From Streptomyces xanthochromogenes (GTDB taxonomy: Bacteria > Actinomycetota > Actinomycetes > Streptomycetales > Streptomycetaceae), in NCBI RefSeq assembly GCF_014650455.1, contig NZ_BMUZ01000014.1, forward strand, positions 1-64,000: 64,000 nucleotides of DNA. The letters run 5' to 3'. Numbering within the stretch: position 1 is the first letter of the stretch; each line of letters begins with the position of its first letter. Position numbers and translations under genes: made by a program. The notes below the pieces were generated by a model, which was not told the DNA's origin, searched no databases, and was given only the letters and a program-made list of their open reading frames with translations. This document shows, one piece after another, positions 18,045-27,902 of this stretch.

Positions 18045-18821
18045 CTAGCCGAAGCGGCCCGAGATGTAGTCCTCCGTGGCCTGCACGGACGGGTTGGAGA
18101 AGATCCGCTCGGTCTCGTCGATCTCGATCAGCTTGCCGGGCTGGCCGACCGCCGAGAGGTTGAAGAAGGCCGTACGGTCCGAGACCCGGGCCGCCTGCTG
18201 CATGTTGTGCGTCACGATCACGATCGTGAAGCGCTCCTTCAGCTCCCCGATCAGATCCTCGATCGCGAGCGTGGAGATCGGGTCGAGCGCCGAGCAGGGC
18301 TCGTCCATGAGCAGCACGTCCGGCTCCACCGCGATCGCCCGCGCGATGCACAGCCGCTGCTGCTGCCCGCCCGACAGACCGGAACCCGGCTTGTTGAGGC
18401 GGTCCTTGACCTCGTTCCAGAGGTTGGCGCCCTTGAGCGACTTCTCCACCACGTCCGCCAGCTCGTTCTTCTTGAACTTGCCGTTCAGACGCAGCCCCGC
18501 CGCCACGTTGTCGAAGATCGACATCGTCGGGAACGGGTTGGGGCGCTGGAAGACCATGCCGACCGTGCGGCGCACGGCCACCGGGTCGACCGCGGAGCCG
18601 TACAGGTTCTCGTCGTCCAGGAGCACCTTGCCCTCGACGCGCCCGCCGGGGGTCACCTCGTGCATGCGGTTCAGGGTGCGCAGGAACGTGGACTTGCCGC
18701 AGCCGGACGGGCCGATGAAGGCGGTCACGGAGCGCGGCTCCACGGTCATCGAGATGTCGTCGATCGCCTTGTGGGCGCCGTAGTAGGCGGAGAGGCCCGA
18801 TACGTCGATTCGCTTGGCCAT
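18045..18821 (-). CDS. pstB: Phosphate ABC transporter ATP-binding protein PstB
   Basis: 258-residue cytoplasmic ATPase of the high-affinity phosphate importer. Walker A 'GPSGCGKST' near residues 37-45, ABC signature 'LSGGQQQRLCIARA', Walker B 'VLLMDEPCSALD' and switch His in 'VTHNMQQAARVSD' are all intact. Last gene of pstSCAB; 78 bases separate it from pstA, and a terminator follows. Confidence 0.97.
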   Translation of the reverse strand: MAKRIDVSGLSAYYGAHKAIDDISMTVEPRSVTAFIGPSGCGKSTFLRTLNRMHEVTPGGRVEGKVLLDDENLYGSAVDPVAVRRTVGMVFQRPNPFPTMSIFDNVAAGLRLNGKFKKNELADVVEKSLKGANLWNEVKDRLNKPGSGLSGGQQQRLCIARAIAVEPDVLLMDEPCSALDPISTLAIEDLIGELKERFTIVIVTHNMQQAARVSDRTAFFNLSAVGQPGKLIEIDETERIFSNPSVQATEDYISGRFG

Positions 18822-18899
18822 GACTTGATCACTGCTTCTTTCGGGATGGCGAGACGGTCGCTGGGGTGGCCCCGCCCGGCGGGACCGAAGGGTGTCGCG

Positions 18900-19976
18900 T
18901 CAGCGACCGGTCTTGGGGGCCTTCCAGCGGGCGATGCCGCGGGCCACCAGGTTCAGGATCATGACGAAGGCGATCAGGACCAGGGCGGCGGCCCAGGCGC
19001 GGTCGTACGCCGCGTCGCTGCCGACCCGGTACTGCTCCCAGATGTAGAAGGGGAGCGAGGACTGAGCACCCTGGAAGGGGTTGGTGTTGATCAGCTGGTT
19101 GCCGAAGACCAGCAGCATGATCGGGGCGGTCTCACCGGCGATGCGGGCGATCGCGAGCATGACGCCGGTGGTGATGCCGCCGATCGCCGTCGGCAGGACC
19201 ACCTTCAGGATCGTGCGCCACTTCGGTACGCCGAGGGCGAGCGAGGCCTCGCGCAGCTCGTTCGGTACGAGCTTGAGCATCTCCTCGGTGGAGCGGACCA
19301 CGACCGGCAGCATCAGGATCGACAGGGCGAGCGAGCCCATGAAGCCCGAGGGGCCCAGGTCGAACATCAGCATCAGGGTCAGGATGAACAGGCCGGCCAC
19401 GATGGACGGGATGCCCGTCATCACGTCCACGAAGAAGGTCACGGCCTTGGCGAGCGTGCCCTTGCCGTACTCCACCAGGTAGACCGCGGCGAGCAGGCCG
19501 AGCGGGGCCGAGATCAGGGTGGCGATGCCGACCTGCTCCAGGGTGCCGATCAGCGCGTGGTAGACGCCGCCGCCGGTCTCGAAGCCGGGGACGCCGGCCA
19601 TCGAGTGGGACAGGAAGTACCCGTTGAGGACCTTGGTGCCGCGGCTGATCGTCGTCCACAGCAGGGAGGCCAGCGGGATCACGGCGAGGATGAAGCAGAC
19701 CCAGACCAGGGAGGTCGCCACCCGGTCCTTGGCCTGCCGCTTGTTCTCGACGGCCGTGGTGACCGCGTACGAGACGAGGATGAAGAGCAGGGCCGCGATC
19801 AGGCCCCACTGGACCTTGCTCTGCAGGTCGAAGGCGAGGCCGATGCCGATCGCGAGCGCGATGGAGACGACCGCGAAGCCGGCTCCCGCCCAGCGCGGCA
19901 GCGAGCGTGCGCTGAGGCTGCCCTTGCGGGGGGCCGGAGTGGCGGGCCGGGCGTCCTGAACGGCTACGTGGCTCAT
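18900..19976 (-). CDS. pstA: Phosphate ABC transporter permease PstA
   Basis: 358-residue membrane subunit. Six or more helices; the ABC-permease EAA loop 'ELREASLALGVPKWRTILKV' contacts PstB. The N-terminal hydrophilic segment of about 35 residues is longer than in enterobacterial PstA but usual for actinomycetes. Third gene of pstSCAB, 76 bases after pstC. Confidence 0.96.
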   Translation of the reverse strand: MSHVAVQDARPATPAPRKGSLSARSLPRWAGAGFAVVSIALAIGIGLAFDLQSKVQWGLIAALLFILVSYAVTTAVENKRQAKDRVATSLVWVCFILAVIPLASLLWTTISRGTKVLNGYFLSHSMAGVPGFETGGGVYHALIGTLEQVGIATLISAPLGLLAAVYLVEYGKGTLAKAVTFFVDVMTGIPSIVAGLFILTLMLMFDLGPSGFMGSLALSILMLPVVVRSTEEMLKLVPNELREASLALGVPKWRTILKVVLPTAIGGITTGVMLAIARIAGETAPIMLLVFGNQLINTNPFQGAQSSLPFYIWEQYRVGSDAAYDRAWAAALVLIAFVMILNLVARGIARWKAPKTGR

Positions 19977-20052
19977 GCGGGGCTCCCTTCGGGGGCTGCG
20001 GGGCGGAGGGCTCGGGGCTGGGCGGGGCGCGGGTCCCGCGGCTCGGCGGGGC

Positions 20053-21051
20053 TCATGCGTTGGCCCCCGAGTACTCCTTGCGGCGCGCGATGATCATGCG
20101 GGCGGCGCCGTTGACCAGCAGGGTCAGCACGAAGAGGACCAGGCCGGAGGCGATCAGGGCGTCCCGGCCGAGCTGGTTGGACTCGTCGAACTTCGCGGCG
20201 ATGTTCTGCGCGAAGGTGCCGCCGCCCGGGTCGAGGACGTGCAGCGACAGGACGTAACTCGGGGACAGGACCGTGGCGACGGCCATCGTCTCGCCGAGCG
20301 CGCGGCCCAGGCCCAGCATCGAGGCGGAGATCACGCCCGAGCGGCCGAAGGGCAGGACGGAGAGGCGGATGACTTCCCAGCGGGTCGCGCCGAGGGCCAG
20401 GGCGGCCTCCTCGTTCATGCGCGGGACCTGGAGGAAGACCTCACGGCTGACGCTGGTCACGATCGGCAGGATCATGATCGCGAGCAGGATGCCGACGGTG
20501 AACATCGAGCGGGCGACGCCGACTTCGGTCTTCTCGAAGACGTACGTCCAGCCCATGTACTGGTCGAGCCAGTCGTTCAGCCCGCCGAGGTAGGGCACCA
20601 GGAACAGGGCGCCCCAGACGCCGTAGACGATCGAGGGCACCGCGGCGAGCAGGTCGACGACGTAGGCGAGGGGTGCGGCCAGCTTGCGCGGCGCGTAGTG
20701 CGAGATGAACAGGGCGATGCCGACAGCGATCGGAACCGCGATGGCCATCGCGATGATCGAGCTGACGACGGTGCCGAAGAGCAGGACCGCGATGCCGAAC
20801 ACCGGCGGGGTGCCGGCCGGGTCCCAGTCGAAGGTGGTCAGGAAGTTGCCCTGGTCCTTCGAGATCGCGATGCCGGCCCGGACGCTGAGGAACACGGCGA
20901 TGGCCGCCATGACGACCAGCAGGAAGATGCCGGAGCCCCGGGAGAGCCCGAGGAAGATCTTGTCGCCCGCGCGGCCGGTGGACTGCTTGCGGCGCTGCGC
21001 GGAAGCGGGAGCGGGTGGTGGCGGTGTGTCGGTTGCTATGGAAGAAGCCAT
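20053..21051 (-). CDS. pstC: Phosphate ABC transporter permease PstC
   Basis: 332-residue membrane subunit pairing with PstA. The EAA loop reads 'MNEEAALALGATRWEVIRLS'; about six helices. The start at ATG 21051 is preferred over an upstream in-frame ATG because the intervening stretch looks non-coding. 137 bases separate it from pstS. Confidence 0.95.
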   Translation of the reverse strand: MASSIATDTPPPPAPASAQRRKQSTGRAGDKIFLGLSRGSGIFLLVVMAAIAVFLSVRAGIAISKDQGNFLTTFDWDPAGTPPVFGIAVLLFGTVVSSIIAMAIAVPIAVGIALFISHYAPRKLAAPLAYVVDLLAAVPSIVYGVWGALFLVPYLGGLNDWLDQYMGWTYVFEKTEVGVARSMFTVGILLAIMILPIVTSVSREVFLQVPRMNEEAALALGATRWEVIRLSVLPFGRSGVISASMLGLGRALGETMAVATVLSPSYVLSLHVLDPGGGTFAQNIAAKFDESNQLGRDALIASGLVLFVLTLLVNGAARMIIARRKEYSGANA

Positions 21052-21188
21052 GATCTTTCCGGTCTGTGGGCGGGGACTTGATGGGTCCCCTGGCGGCGGT
21101 GCACCGGATGGTGTGCGGCGGGGGCCGGATCGGGGCCCCCGCCCCACCTGAGCCGCCGGGTCTTCGGCCCGGCGACTCAACTGTGGTT

Positions 21189-22331
21189 CTACGAGAGGGA
21201 GTTGACCGTCTCAAGAACCTTGGCGTTGATCTCGGCCGGAATCGGGGCGTAGCTGGCGTCGGTGAGCAGCTTCTGGCCGTCGGCGCCGGCGGTGTAGGCG
21301 AGGAAGGACTTGACCGCGCCGAGCGTCGCCGGCTTGTTGCCCTTGTCGCAGGCGACCTCGTACGTGACGAGGACCAGCGGGTAGGCGCCGTCGGCCTTGG
21401 TCGTGTAGTCGAGCTTCAGGGCCAGGTCCTTGCCGGTGCCCGCGATCTTCGCGGCGGCGATGGCCTTGGAGGCGTTCTCGGCGGTCGCCTTGACCGGGGC
21501 GGAGGCACCGGTGTTGATGTCGACCGTCTTGATGGACTGCGAGGCGGCGTAAGAGAGCTCGAAGTAGCCGATCGCGCCGTTGACCTGCTTGACCTGGGCG
21601 GCGACGTCGCCCGAGCCGGAGGCGGCCTGACCGCCGGAGGCGGCCCACTTCTTGGCCGGCGGGTAGGGCCAGTCGGTCTTGGCGGTCGCGGAGAGGTACT
21701 TGGTGAGGTTGTCGGTGGTGCCCGAGTCCGTGGAGCGGTGGAAGGCCTGGATCGCGAGGTCGGGGAGCTTGGCGCTCGGGTTCAGCTTGGTGATCGCCTC
21801 GTCGTTCCACTTGGTGATCTTGCCGTTGAAGATCTTGGCGATCGTGGAGGCGTCCAGGACCAGGCTGTCGACGCCCTCGACGTGGAAGCCGATCGCGATC
21901 GGGCCGCCGACCATCGGGAGGTTGATGCCCTGGCCGCCGGAGCAGACCTTCTTGGAGTCCTCGACCTGCTGCGGGTTGAGCGGCGAGTCCGAACCGGCGA
22001 AGCCGACCGTGCCCTGGGTGAACGCGACGATGCCGTCACCGGAGGAGGAGGACTTGTAGTTGACCTGGGCGTCCTTGCAGGCCGCCATGTAGTTCTTGAC
22101 CCACAGGTCCATGGCGTTCTTCTGGGCGGACGAACCGGAGGCCAGGAGCTGGCCCTTGGCGCCGTCGCACTTCACGCTGGAGGCCGCCCCGGTGGTCTTG
22201 TCACCGCTGCCGCCCGTGCTCCCGCCGCCGCTGTTGTTGTCGCTGCCGCACGCCGTGAGGGCCAGGGCGCTGGACACGGCGATGACGCCGAGGGCGGTGG
22301 CGCGGAGCCGGTTCTTGCGCTGAAGCTTCAC
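21189..22331 (-). CDS. pstS: Phosphate-binding lipoprotein PstS
   Basis: 380-residue periplasmic-type binding protein of the Pst importer, lipid-anchored through 'LTACGS' (Cys near residue 26). A Gly/Ser-rich linker follows, then the phosphate-binding core with 'GSSAQKNAM', 'VGFAGSDSPL' and 'RSTDSGTTDNLTKYL'. GTG 22331 is chosen over an ATG far upstream because GGAAGGA lies 9 bases before it. First gene of the operon, preceded by a PHO box. Confidence 0.95.
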   Translation of the reverse strand: MKLQRKNRLRATALGVIAVSSALALTACGSDNNSGGGSTGGSGDKTTGAASSVKCDGAKGQLLASGSSAQKNAMDLWVKNYMAACKDAQVNYKSSSSGDGIVAFTQGTVGFAGSDSPLNPQQVEDSKKVCSGGQGINLPMVGGPIAIGFHVEGVDSLVLDASTIAKIFNGKITKWNDEAITKLNPSAKLPDLAIQAFHRSTDSGTTDNLTKYLSATAKTDWPYPPAKKWAASGGQAASGSGDVAAQVKQVNGAIGYFELSYAASQSIKTVDINTGASAPVKATAENASKAIAAAKIAGTGKDLALKLDYTTKADGAYPLVLVTYEVACDKGNKPATLGAVKSFLAYTAGADGQKLLTDASYAPIPAEINAKVLETVNSLS

Positions 22332-22465
22332 TTTCGGGTGTTCCTTCCGGGAGCCGCCGGTTTCCGTTCGTTGTACGGCGGCGTGCGTTGGATGGGCGGT
22401 GAGGGCGGGATGCCGTGCACCGTGTAAGGCCGAAATTAGGCAGAACAGGTGAAGTGGTCGGCGGG

Positions 22466-22487
22466 GAAGAGTTAACGGAAGGTGAAC
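22466..22487 (-). promoter_or_regulatory. PHO box upstream of pstS
   Basis: On the minus strand two adjacent 11-base direct repeats, GTTCACCTTCC and GTTAACTCTTC, match the actinobacterial PhoP direct-repeat unit, about 135 bases before the pstS start. A looser third unit (CTTCACCTGTT) lies closer to the gene. Confidence 0.8.
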
Positions 22488-22597
22488 CGTGGCGGGCAGT
22501 GCGGTGCCGACCGTTACCGGTTCGTGTTCAGCAGGCGTACGCATCCGCCCGCACACCGGTGCGCGCCCCGGCCCCGGGCCCGATTTCAGGGGCCTCA

Positions 22598-22656
22598 GGA
22601 CTTCAGGGGCTGCGGAGACCTCGGGTGACTCGGGGACTTCAGGGGCTGCGGAGACC
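22598..22656. repeat. Two 23-bp direct repeats in a Gly-codon-like GC tract
   Basis: The 23-base sequence starting ggacttcaggggctgcgg occurs at 22598-22620 and 22634-22656, within a wider 22590-22745 tract of related 'cttcggg/cttcaggg' words. No gene seen. The rest of 22332-22597 holds the pstS promoter. Confidence 0.8.
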
Positions 22657-22746
22657 GCGGGTGCCTGAGGGGCTTCCGGGACTTCAGGGAGCTTCGGAGG
22701 CTTCGGGGATCTCGGGGCTTCGGTGATCTCCGGGTTGGGGGGGGGC

Positions 22747-23175
22747 TCAGGCGGAGTGCAGCGCGTCGAGCAGCGCGAGGACCAGCTGGCGGTCGCGGGG
22801 GTGGGTGAGTCGGTGGTGGGCGGCCGACGGGGTCAGCCACAGCAGCCGGTCGACCTCGTCGTTCGCGGCGAAGCGCCCCTCGCCCGCCTCGGCGGCCCAG
22901 TACTCGACGCGCTTGGGGCGGCCCTGGCCGTCCGTGTAGTGGGCGGTGGGCAGCGCCGCGCCCGGCGCGCACGTGAACCCGGTCTCCTCAAGGACCTCGC
23001 GCAGCGCGCCGTCGAGCGCGGCCTCGTCCCGCTTCAGCTTGCCCTTGGGGTGCGACCAGTCGTCGTACTTGGGCCGGTGCACGAGGCAGATCTCGATGCC
23101 GCCGTCGCCCCAGGGGGAGCGGCGCCACAGGACGCATCCCGCGGCGAGGACGGTTCCGTCGGGTGCGGTGCTCAT
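22747..23175 (-). CDS. Nudix hydrolase (MutT-like)
   Basis: 142-residue Nudix pyrophosphohydrolase. The Nudix box 'GKLKRDEAALDGALREVLEE' with TG following is complete (G, E, REVLEETG), so metal binding and catalysis are expected. It lacks the C-terminal phosphoglycerate-mutase-like domain of many actinobacterial MutT1 proteins. Its ATG overlaps the CHAD stop (ATGA), coupling it to CHAD and ppk. The substrate may be an oxidised nucleotide or a polyphosphate-type molecule; context favours phosphate metabolism. Confidence 0.9.
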   Translation of the reverse strand: MSTAPDGTVLAAGCVLWRRSPWGDGGIEICLVHRPKYDDWSHPKGKLKRDEAALDGALREVLEETGFTCAPGAALPTAHYTDGQGRPKRVEYWAAEAGEGRFAANDEVDRLLWLTPSAAHHRLTHPRDRQLVLALLDALHSA

Positions 23176-24215
23176 GGGACCGCCGGGGCGGTGGACGCTG
23201 CGTGGGACACCGCCACAGGCTGCCAGATCCGCTGGAAGGCGAAACGTGCGGCCTCCACCTCGTGCCGCTGATCGGCGTGCAGCACGCCGAGCGCGTACGC
23301 GGTGGCCGGGGCGATCCGGGGGGTACGGGCCGCGGCGGACGCGGCGGCGGCGGCCTCGGCCGCGTCCCGGTGCCGGTCCAGGGCCCGCCCCGCGGCCAGC
23401 AGCCGCTCGGGCGGCTCCGGCTCGCCGAGCCCGTGGTGCAGCACCTCCTGTGCGTACCGGTGCAGCCGGAGCAGCAGCCGCACCTGGTGCCAGGGGCTGT
23501 CCTGGCTCTCGCTCTCCTGGACCAGGGCCTCCGCGTTGTACGGATGCGCGGCCCGGGCCAGCGGCAGCGCGGCCACGGCCCGGTCGAGCCGGTCCTCGGC
23601 GTCCAGGGCCGCGGGTGCGAGCACCTCGCAGGCGTGCGCCGCGGCGGCCGAGGCCAGCGGCACCTCGCTGGCGAGCAGCGCGACCGCGTCCGCCACCGCG
23701 TGGAAGCGGGAGGAGCCGAGCGCCTGGAGCGCCGCCGAGTGGGCCCGCGTGCGGGCCAGGGTCAGCTGGCGGTCGAGCAGGGCGCCCGCACGGGCGGCGC
23801 CCACGGTGAGCGTCCCGGTGTCGCCGCGCGGCGGCGGTACCCGGGAGCCGGCGAGCCGGTGCAGGGCGTCCAGGAGCCGGGCGAGCCGGGCCGAGCAGGC
23901 GTGCTCGCCCGCCAACGTGCCCGAAAGCCAGGCGAGTTCGGCCCGCAGTTGGTCCGCCCAGACGGGGTCGAGCAGCGGCCGGAAGGTGTGCAGGGTCGCG
24001 CTGATGCGGCGGGCCGCGGCCCGCAGCGCGAGTGCGGCCTCCTCGGTGGACTGGTTGTCGGGGCCCGCCTCGCGGTGGAGGCGCAGGCCGCGCAGGAATT
24101 CCCCCGCCTGTTCGTGGAGATAGGGGGCGAGGATCTCGCCCGCCAGCTCCTGTCCGGCGATCCTGGCTGTTCCGGCGGTTCCGGTGATTCCGGCAGTGTT
24201 CTCAGGGCGTTGCAC
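23172..24215 (-). CDS. CHAD domain protein
   Basis: 347-residue helical protein with the conserved histidines and basic residues of CHAD domains ('LHEQAGEFLRGLRLHREAG', 'AARRISATLHTFRPLLDPVW'). CHAD proteins bind polyphosphate granules; position directly after ppk supports this role. GTG start overlapping the ppk end by 14 bases, and the stop overlaps the Nudix start, so the three form one operon. Confidence 0.9.
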   Translation of the reverse strand: MQRPENTAGITGTAGTARIAGQELAGEILAPYLHEQAGEFLRGLRLHREAGPDNQSTEEAALALRAAARRISATLHTFRPLLDPVWADQLRAELAWLSGTLAGEHACSARLARLLDALHRLAGSRVPPPRGDTGTLTVGAARAGALLDRQLTLARTRAHSAALQALGSSRFHAVADAVALLASEVPLASAAAAHACEVLAPAALDAEDRLDRAVAALPLARAAHPYNAEALVQESESQDSPWHQVRLLLRLHRYAQEVLHHGLGEPEPPERLLAAGRALDRHRDAAEAAAAASAAARTPRIAPATAYALGVLHADQRHEVEAARFAFQRIWQPVAVSHAASTAPAVP

Positions 24216-26427
24216 GCCGGCGCCTCCGGGCGTCTATCAGCATCTCCTGTACGTTCCGCAGCGGCTGGCCCTCGGCGTCGGTCGCGTGCCGGGTCCAGTT
24301 TCCGTCGGCGCCCAGGTGCCAGGACGCGGTGGTGTCCGACATCCCGGTCTCCAGGAGCCGGCTCAGGGCCGCGCGGTGGGCCGGGTCGGCGACCCGGACC
24401 AGTGCCTCGATGCGTCGGTCGAGGTTACGGTGCATCATGTCGGCGCTGCCGAACCAGACTTCGGGCTCGCCGCCGTTGCCGAAGGCGAACACCCGCGAGT
24501 GTTCCAGGAAGCGGCCGAGGATCGAGCGCACCCGGATGTTCTCCGAGAGGCCGGCGACCCCGGGCCGCACCGCGCAGATGCCGCGGACCCAGACGTCGAC
24601 CGGCACACCGGCCTGCGACGCGCGGTAGCAGGCGTCGATCACGGCCTCGTCGACCATCGAGTTGACCTTGATGCGGACGTAGGCGGGGCGCCCGGCGTGC
24701 TGGTGGGCTATCTCCTTGTTGATCCGCGAAACCAGGCCGTCCCGAAGGGACTTGGGGGCCACGAGCAGCCGCCGGTAGGTCTCCCTGCGGGAGTATCCGG
24801 ACAGCCGGTTGAAGAGGTCCGAGAGGTCCGCGCCGACCTGCGGGTCGGCGGTGAGCAGTCCCAGGTCCTCGTACAGCCGGGCCGTCTTGGGGTGGTAGTT
24901 GCCGGTGCCGACGTGGCTGTAGCGGCGCAGTGTCTCGCCCTCCTGGCGCACCACGAGCGACAGCTTGCAGTGCGTCTTGAGGCCGACGAGCCCGTAGACG
25001 ACGTGACAGCCGGACTCCTCCAGCTTGCGCGCCCACTTGATGTTGGCCTGCTCGTCGAAGCGCGCCTTGATCTCGACGAGGACGAGCACCTGCTTGCCCG
25101 ACTCGGCCGCGTCTATCAGCGCGTCCACGATCGGTGAATCGCCCGAAGTCCGGTACAGGGTCTGCTTGATGGCGAGCACGTCCGGGTCGGAGGCGGCCTG
25201 TTCCAGGAAGGCCTGCACCGAGGTGGAGAACGAGTCGTAGGGGTGGTGGAGCAGTACGTCGCGCTCGCGGACCGCCGCGAAGATGTCCGGCGCCGAGGCG
25301 GACTCCACCTCGGCGAGGTCGCGGTGGGTGCCCGCCACGAACTTGGGGAACTTCAGCTCCGGCCGGTCCAGCGCGGAGATCCCGAACAGTCCGGTCAGGT
25401 CGAGCAGGCCGGGCAGCGGATAGACCTCGGCGTCCGAGATCTTCAACTCCCTTACCAGCAGGTCGAGTACGTACGGGTCGATGGACTCCTCGACCTCCAG
25501 GCGCACCGGCGGGCCGAAGCGGCGCCGCATGAGTTCCTTCTCCAGGGCCTGGAGCAGGTTCTCGGCGTCGTCCTCCTCGACTTCGAGGTCCTCGTTGCGC
25601 GTCACCCGGAACATGTGGTGCGCGAGCACCTCCATGCCGGGGAACAGCTCCTCCAGGTGCGCCGCGATGACGTCTTCGAGCGGTACGTAGCGCTGCGGCG
25701 AGGCCTCCAGGAACCGGGAGAGCAGCGGCGGCACCTTCACGCGCGCGAAGTGGCGGTGGCCCGAGACCGGGTTGCGCACCACCACGGCGAGGTTGAGCGA
25801 GAGCCCCGAGATGTACGGGAAGGGGTGCGCGGGGTCCACGGCCAGCGGGGTCAGGACCGGGAAGATCTGCTGCCGGAACAGGGTGAAGAGGCGGGCCTGC
25901 TCCTTCTCGGTGAGGTCCGGCCAGCGGATGAGGTGGATGCCCTCGTCGGCCAGGGCCGGGGCCACGTCCTGCTGGTAGCAGGCGGCGTGCCGGGCCATGA
26001 GCTCGCGCGAGCGGGTCCATATCAGGTCCAGGACCTCGCGCGGCTGGAGACCGGAGGCCGACCGGGTGGCCACCCCGGTCGCGATGCGCCGCTTGAGTCC
26101 GGCCACCCGGACCATGAAGAACTCGTCCAGGTTCGAGGCGAAGATCGCCAGGAAGTTCGCCCGTTCGAGGAGCGGGGTCGCCGGGTCCTCGGCCAGCTCC
26201 AGGACGCGCTCGTTGAACGCGAGCCAGCTGCGCTCCCGGTCCAGGAAGCGCCCCGAGGGCAGCTCGTCGCCCTCGCTCTCGTCCTCGTAGGCGTCCAGGT
26301 CCGCGTCGAGGTCCGGCTCCAGGTCGGAGACGGCGGCCGCGAGCGTGTGCGGCCGGTGCGCGGCTATGGAGCCGACGGACGGCTGGGCGGGCTTGAGCGG
26401 GACGTCGGCGCTGGGCTGCTGGCTCAT
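24202..26427 (-). CDS. ppk: Polyphosphate kinase Ppk1
   Basis: 741 residues from ATG 26427. Reversibly polymerises ATP gamma-phosphate into polyphosphate. N, H and C1/C2 domains are present; 'FLDRERSWLAFNERVLELAE' opens the N domain, 'HPYDSFSTSVQAF' and 'KTHCKLSLVVRQE' line the active site, and the autophosphorylated His lies in 'YSHVGTGNYHPKTARLYEDL'. An acidic stretch of about 60 residues precedes the domain. A frame to 26547 adds 40 Pro-rich residues without a ribosome site, so the shorter start is preferred. Confidence 0.95.
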   Translation of the reverse strand: MSQQPSADVPLKPAQPSVGSIAAHRPHTLAAAVSDLEPDLDADLDAYEDESEGDELPSGRFLDRERSWLAFNERVLELAEDPATPLLERANFLAIFASNLDEFFMVRVAGLKRRIATGVATRSASGLQPREVLDLIWTRSRELMARHAACYQQDVAPALADEGIHLIRWPDLTEKEQARLFTLFRQQIFPVLTPLAVDPAHPFPYISGLSLNLAVVVRNPVSGHRHFARVKVPPLLSRFLEASPQRYVPLEDVIAAHLEELFPGMEVLAHHMFRVTRNEDLEVEEDDAENLLQALEKELMRRRFGPPVRLEVEESIDPYVLDLLVRELKISDAEVYPLPGLLDLTGLFGISALDRPELKFPKFVAGTHRDLAEVESASAPDIFAAVRERDVLLHHPYDSFSTSVQAFLEQAASDPDVLAIKQTLYRTSGDSPIVDALIDAAESGKQVLVLVEIKARFDEQANIKWARKLEESGCHVVYGLVGLKTHCKLSLVVRQEGETLRRYSHVGTGNYHPKTARLYEDLGLLTADPQVGADLSDLFNRLSGYSRRETYRRLLVAPKSLRDGLVSRINKEIAHQHAGRPAYVRIKVNSMVDEAVIDACYRASQAGVPVDVWVRGICAVRPGVAGLSENIRVRSILGRFLEHSRVFAFGNGGEPEVWFGSADMMHRNLDRRIEALVRVADPAHRAALSRLLETGMSDTTASWHLGADGNWTRHATDAEGQPLRNVQEMLIDARRRRRATP

Positions 26428-26785
26428 GTCCCCATTGTTCCGCGCACCGGGGTCCTCCAGCGCGTCGGAGAGAGCGGGAGTGAGGGCCCGGGGGGTTCTG
26501 GGCGGGGGAACTGTTCCGTTCCGGGGGGTGGGCGCCGGCGGCTTCATTACGCGAGCGTCGCAAGCGTGTCTGAATGGCTGGTTACGAGGACATGACGTGC
26601 GGGCAAGCGAACCCGGGCCCCGGGGCGTCGGAGCGGGGGCCGCGCGCCGTCCCGGGAGCGGCCGGGAGCGGCCGGGAGCGGCCGGGACCCAGGATGCGGC
26701 GCCGGGGCCGCATCGGGCAAGGCCGCCGACGGCCCGCGCCCGGGGCCGGACGCGGGGCCGGCCGCTCAGGCCGCCGGCTTGCGGC
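26428..26785. other. Intergenic region with GGCCGGGAGC decamer repeat
   Basis: 358 bases between mshD and ppk (both minus), so it must hold the ppk promoter. Around 26668-26697 a 10-base unit, ggccgggagc, is repeated about three times. No clear PHO box was seen. No gene seen. Confidence 0.5.
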
Positions 26786-27709
26786 TCAGGACTCCGCGCG
26801 GTACATCAGGTCCACCTCGTGGGTGGTGAAGCCGAGGCGCTCGTAGACGGTGACGGCCGCCGTGTTGTCGGCGTCGACGTACAGCATCGCGGTCGGCAGG
26901 CCCTCGGCCGCGAGGTGGCGCAGACCGGTCGCGGTCAGGGCCTTGCCGAGACCGCCGCCCTGGGCGTCCGGCCGGATTCCGACGACGTACACCTCGCCGA
27001 GCCGCTCCTCGGCGTGCACCTTCGTCCAGTGGAAGCCGACGAGTTCGCCGTCCCTCTCCGCGAGGAAGAAGCCCTTGGGGTCGAACCACGGCTCGGCCTT
27101 GCGGTCGTCGAGGTCGCGCTGGGTGAGCGAGCCCTGCTCGGGGTGGTGTGCGAAGGCCGCCGCGTTCACGGCGAGCCAGGCCGCGTCGTCCTCGCCCGGG
27201 GTGAAGGTGCGCACGGTGACGCCCTCGGGCCAGGTCGGCTCGTTGATGCCGAGCGGGCTCAACGGCCGCCGCAGCTGGCGCAGTTCGCGGAACAGGGTGA
27301 GGCCCAGGACCTGCGCGAGGTGGCGGGCCGCCGAGTGGCCGCCGTGCGCCCACACCCGCAGCCGCTTGCCGGTCGCCCCGAGCAGCGCGCTGCCCAGCGC
27401 CCGGCCGTGCCCGTGCCCGCGGTACCCGGGATGCACGACGAGCTCGGCGGCGGGCGCCTCGATGGGGTCGGTGTCCTCCAGCTGGGCGTACCCGACGAGC
27501 ACGTCGTCCACGGTCAGCAGAAAATGCCGCACGCCCGCGCGTCCGCCGCCGCGCAACCGGAGCCGCCCCTGCTCGGAAACCGCCTGCTGCCCGTCGGTAC
27601 GGGCGGCTTCGGCGAGCAGGTCGAGCACGGCCTGCGCCTGGACGGGACTGAGCTCGTCGAGCGTCTGGATGTCGCGGGAGGACGGCGAGGGGGCGGCTTC
27701 GTCTGTCAT
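26786..27709 (-). CDS. mshD: Mycothiol synthase MshD
   Basis: 307-residue tandem-GNAT enzyme adding acetyl-CoA to Cys-GlcN-Ins, the last step of mycothiol synthesis. Two acetyl-CoA loops are visible: 'GYRGHGHGRALG' in the N-half and 'PDAQGGGLGKALT' in the C-half, with 'DADNTAAVTVYERLGF' near the end. ATG 27709 is chosen over an upstream GC-rich extension. Corresponds to SCO4151 by synteny. Confidence 0.94.
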   Translation of the reverse strand: MTDEAAPSPSSRDIQTLDELSPVQAQAVLDLLAEAARTDGQQAVSEQGRLRLRGGGRAGVRHFLLTVDDVLVGYAQLEDTDPIEAPAAELVVHPGYRGHGHGRALGSALLGATGKRLRVWAHGGHSAARHLAQVLGLTLFRELRQLRRPLSPLGINEPTWPEGVTVRTFTPGEDDAAWLAVNAAAFAHHPEQGSLTQRDLDDRKAEPWFDPKGFFLAERDGELVGFHWTKVHAEERLGEVYVVGIRPDAQGGGLGKALTATGLRHLAAEGLPTAMLYVDADNTAAVTVYERLGFTTHEVDLMYRAES

Positions 27710-27902
27710 GGATACGAGGGTACGGCGGGGGGTGCGGTGGGCGGGGGCGGGTGAACGTCCCGGATCGCGGACCGAGGTCGTTCCCGGGCGCACAGGGTCA
27801 ACGGGCCGAGGACCGTGCGGGGCGTACGGGGGCAACGGCAACCAGCTCGTAACCCGCCACCCCCTGTTGCGCTACGCGCGTTGACCCTAGGCTGCGCCGG
27901 GA

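Noticed and set aside
17799..20093. 764-codon plus-strand frame across pstB and pstA
   Set aside because: Antisense to two clear transporter genes and starting in the repeat array; no domain recognisable.
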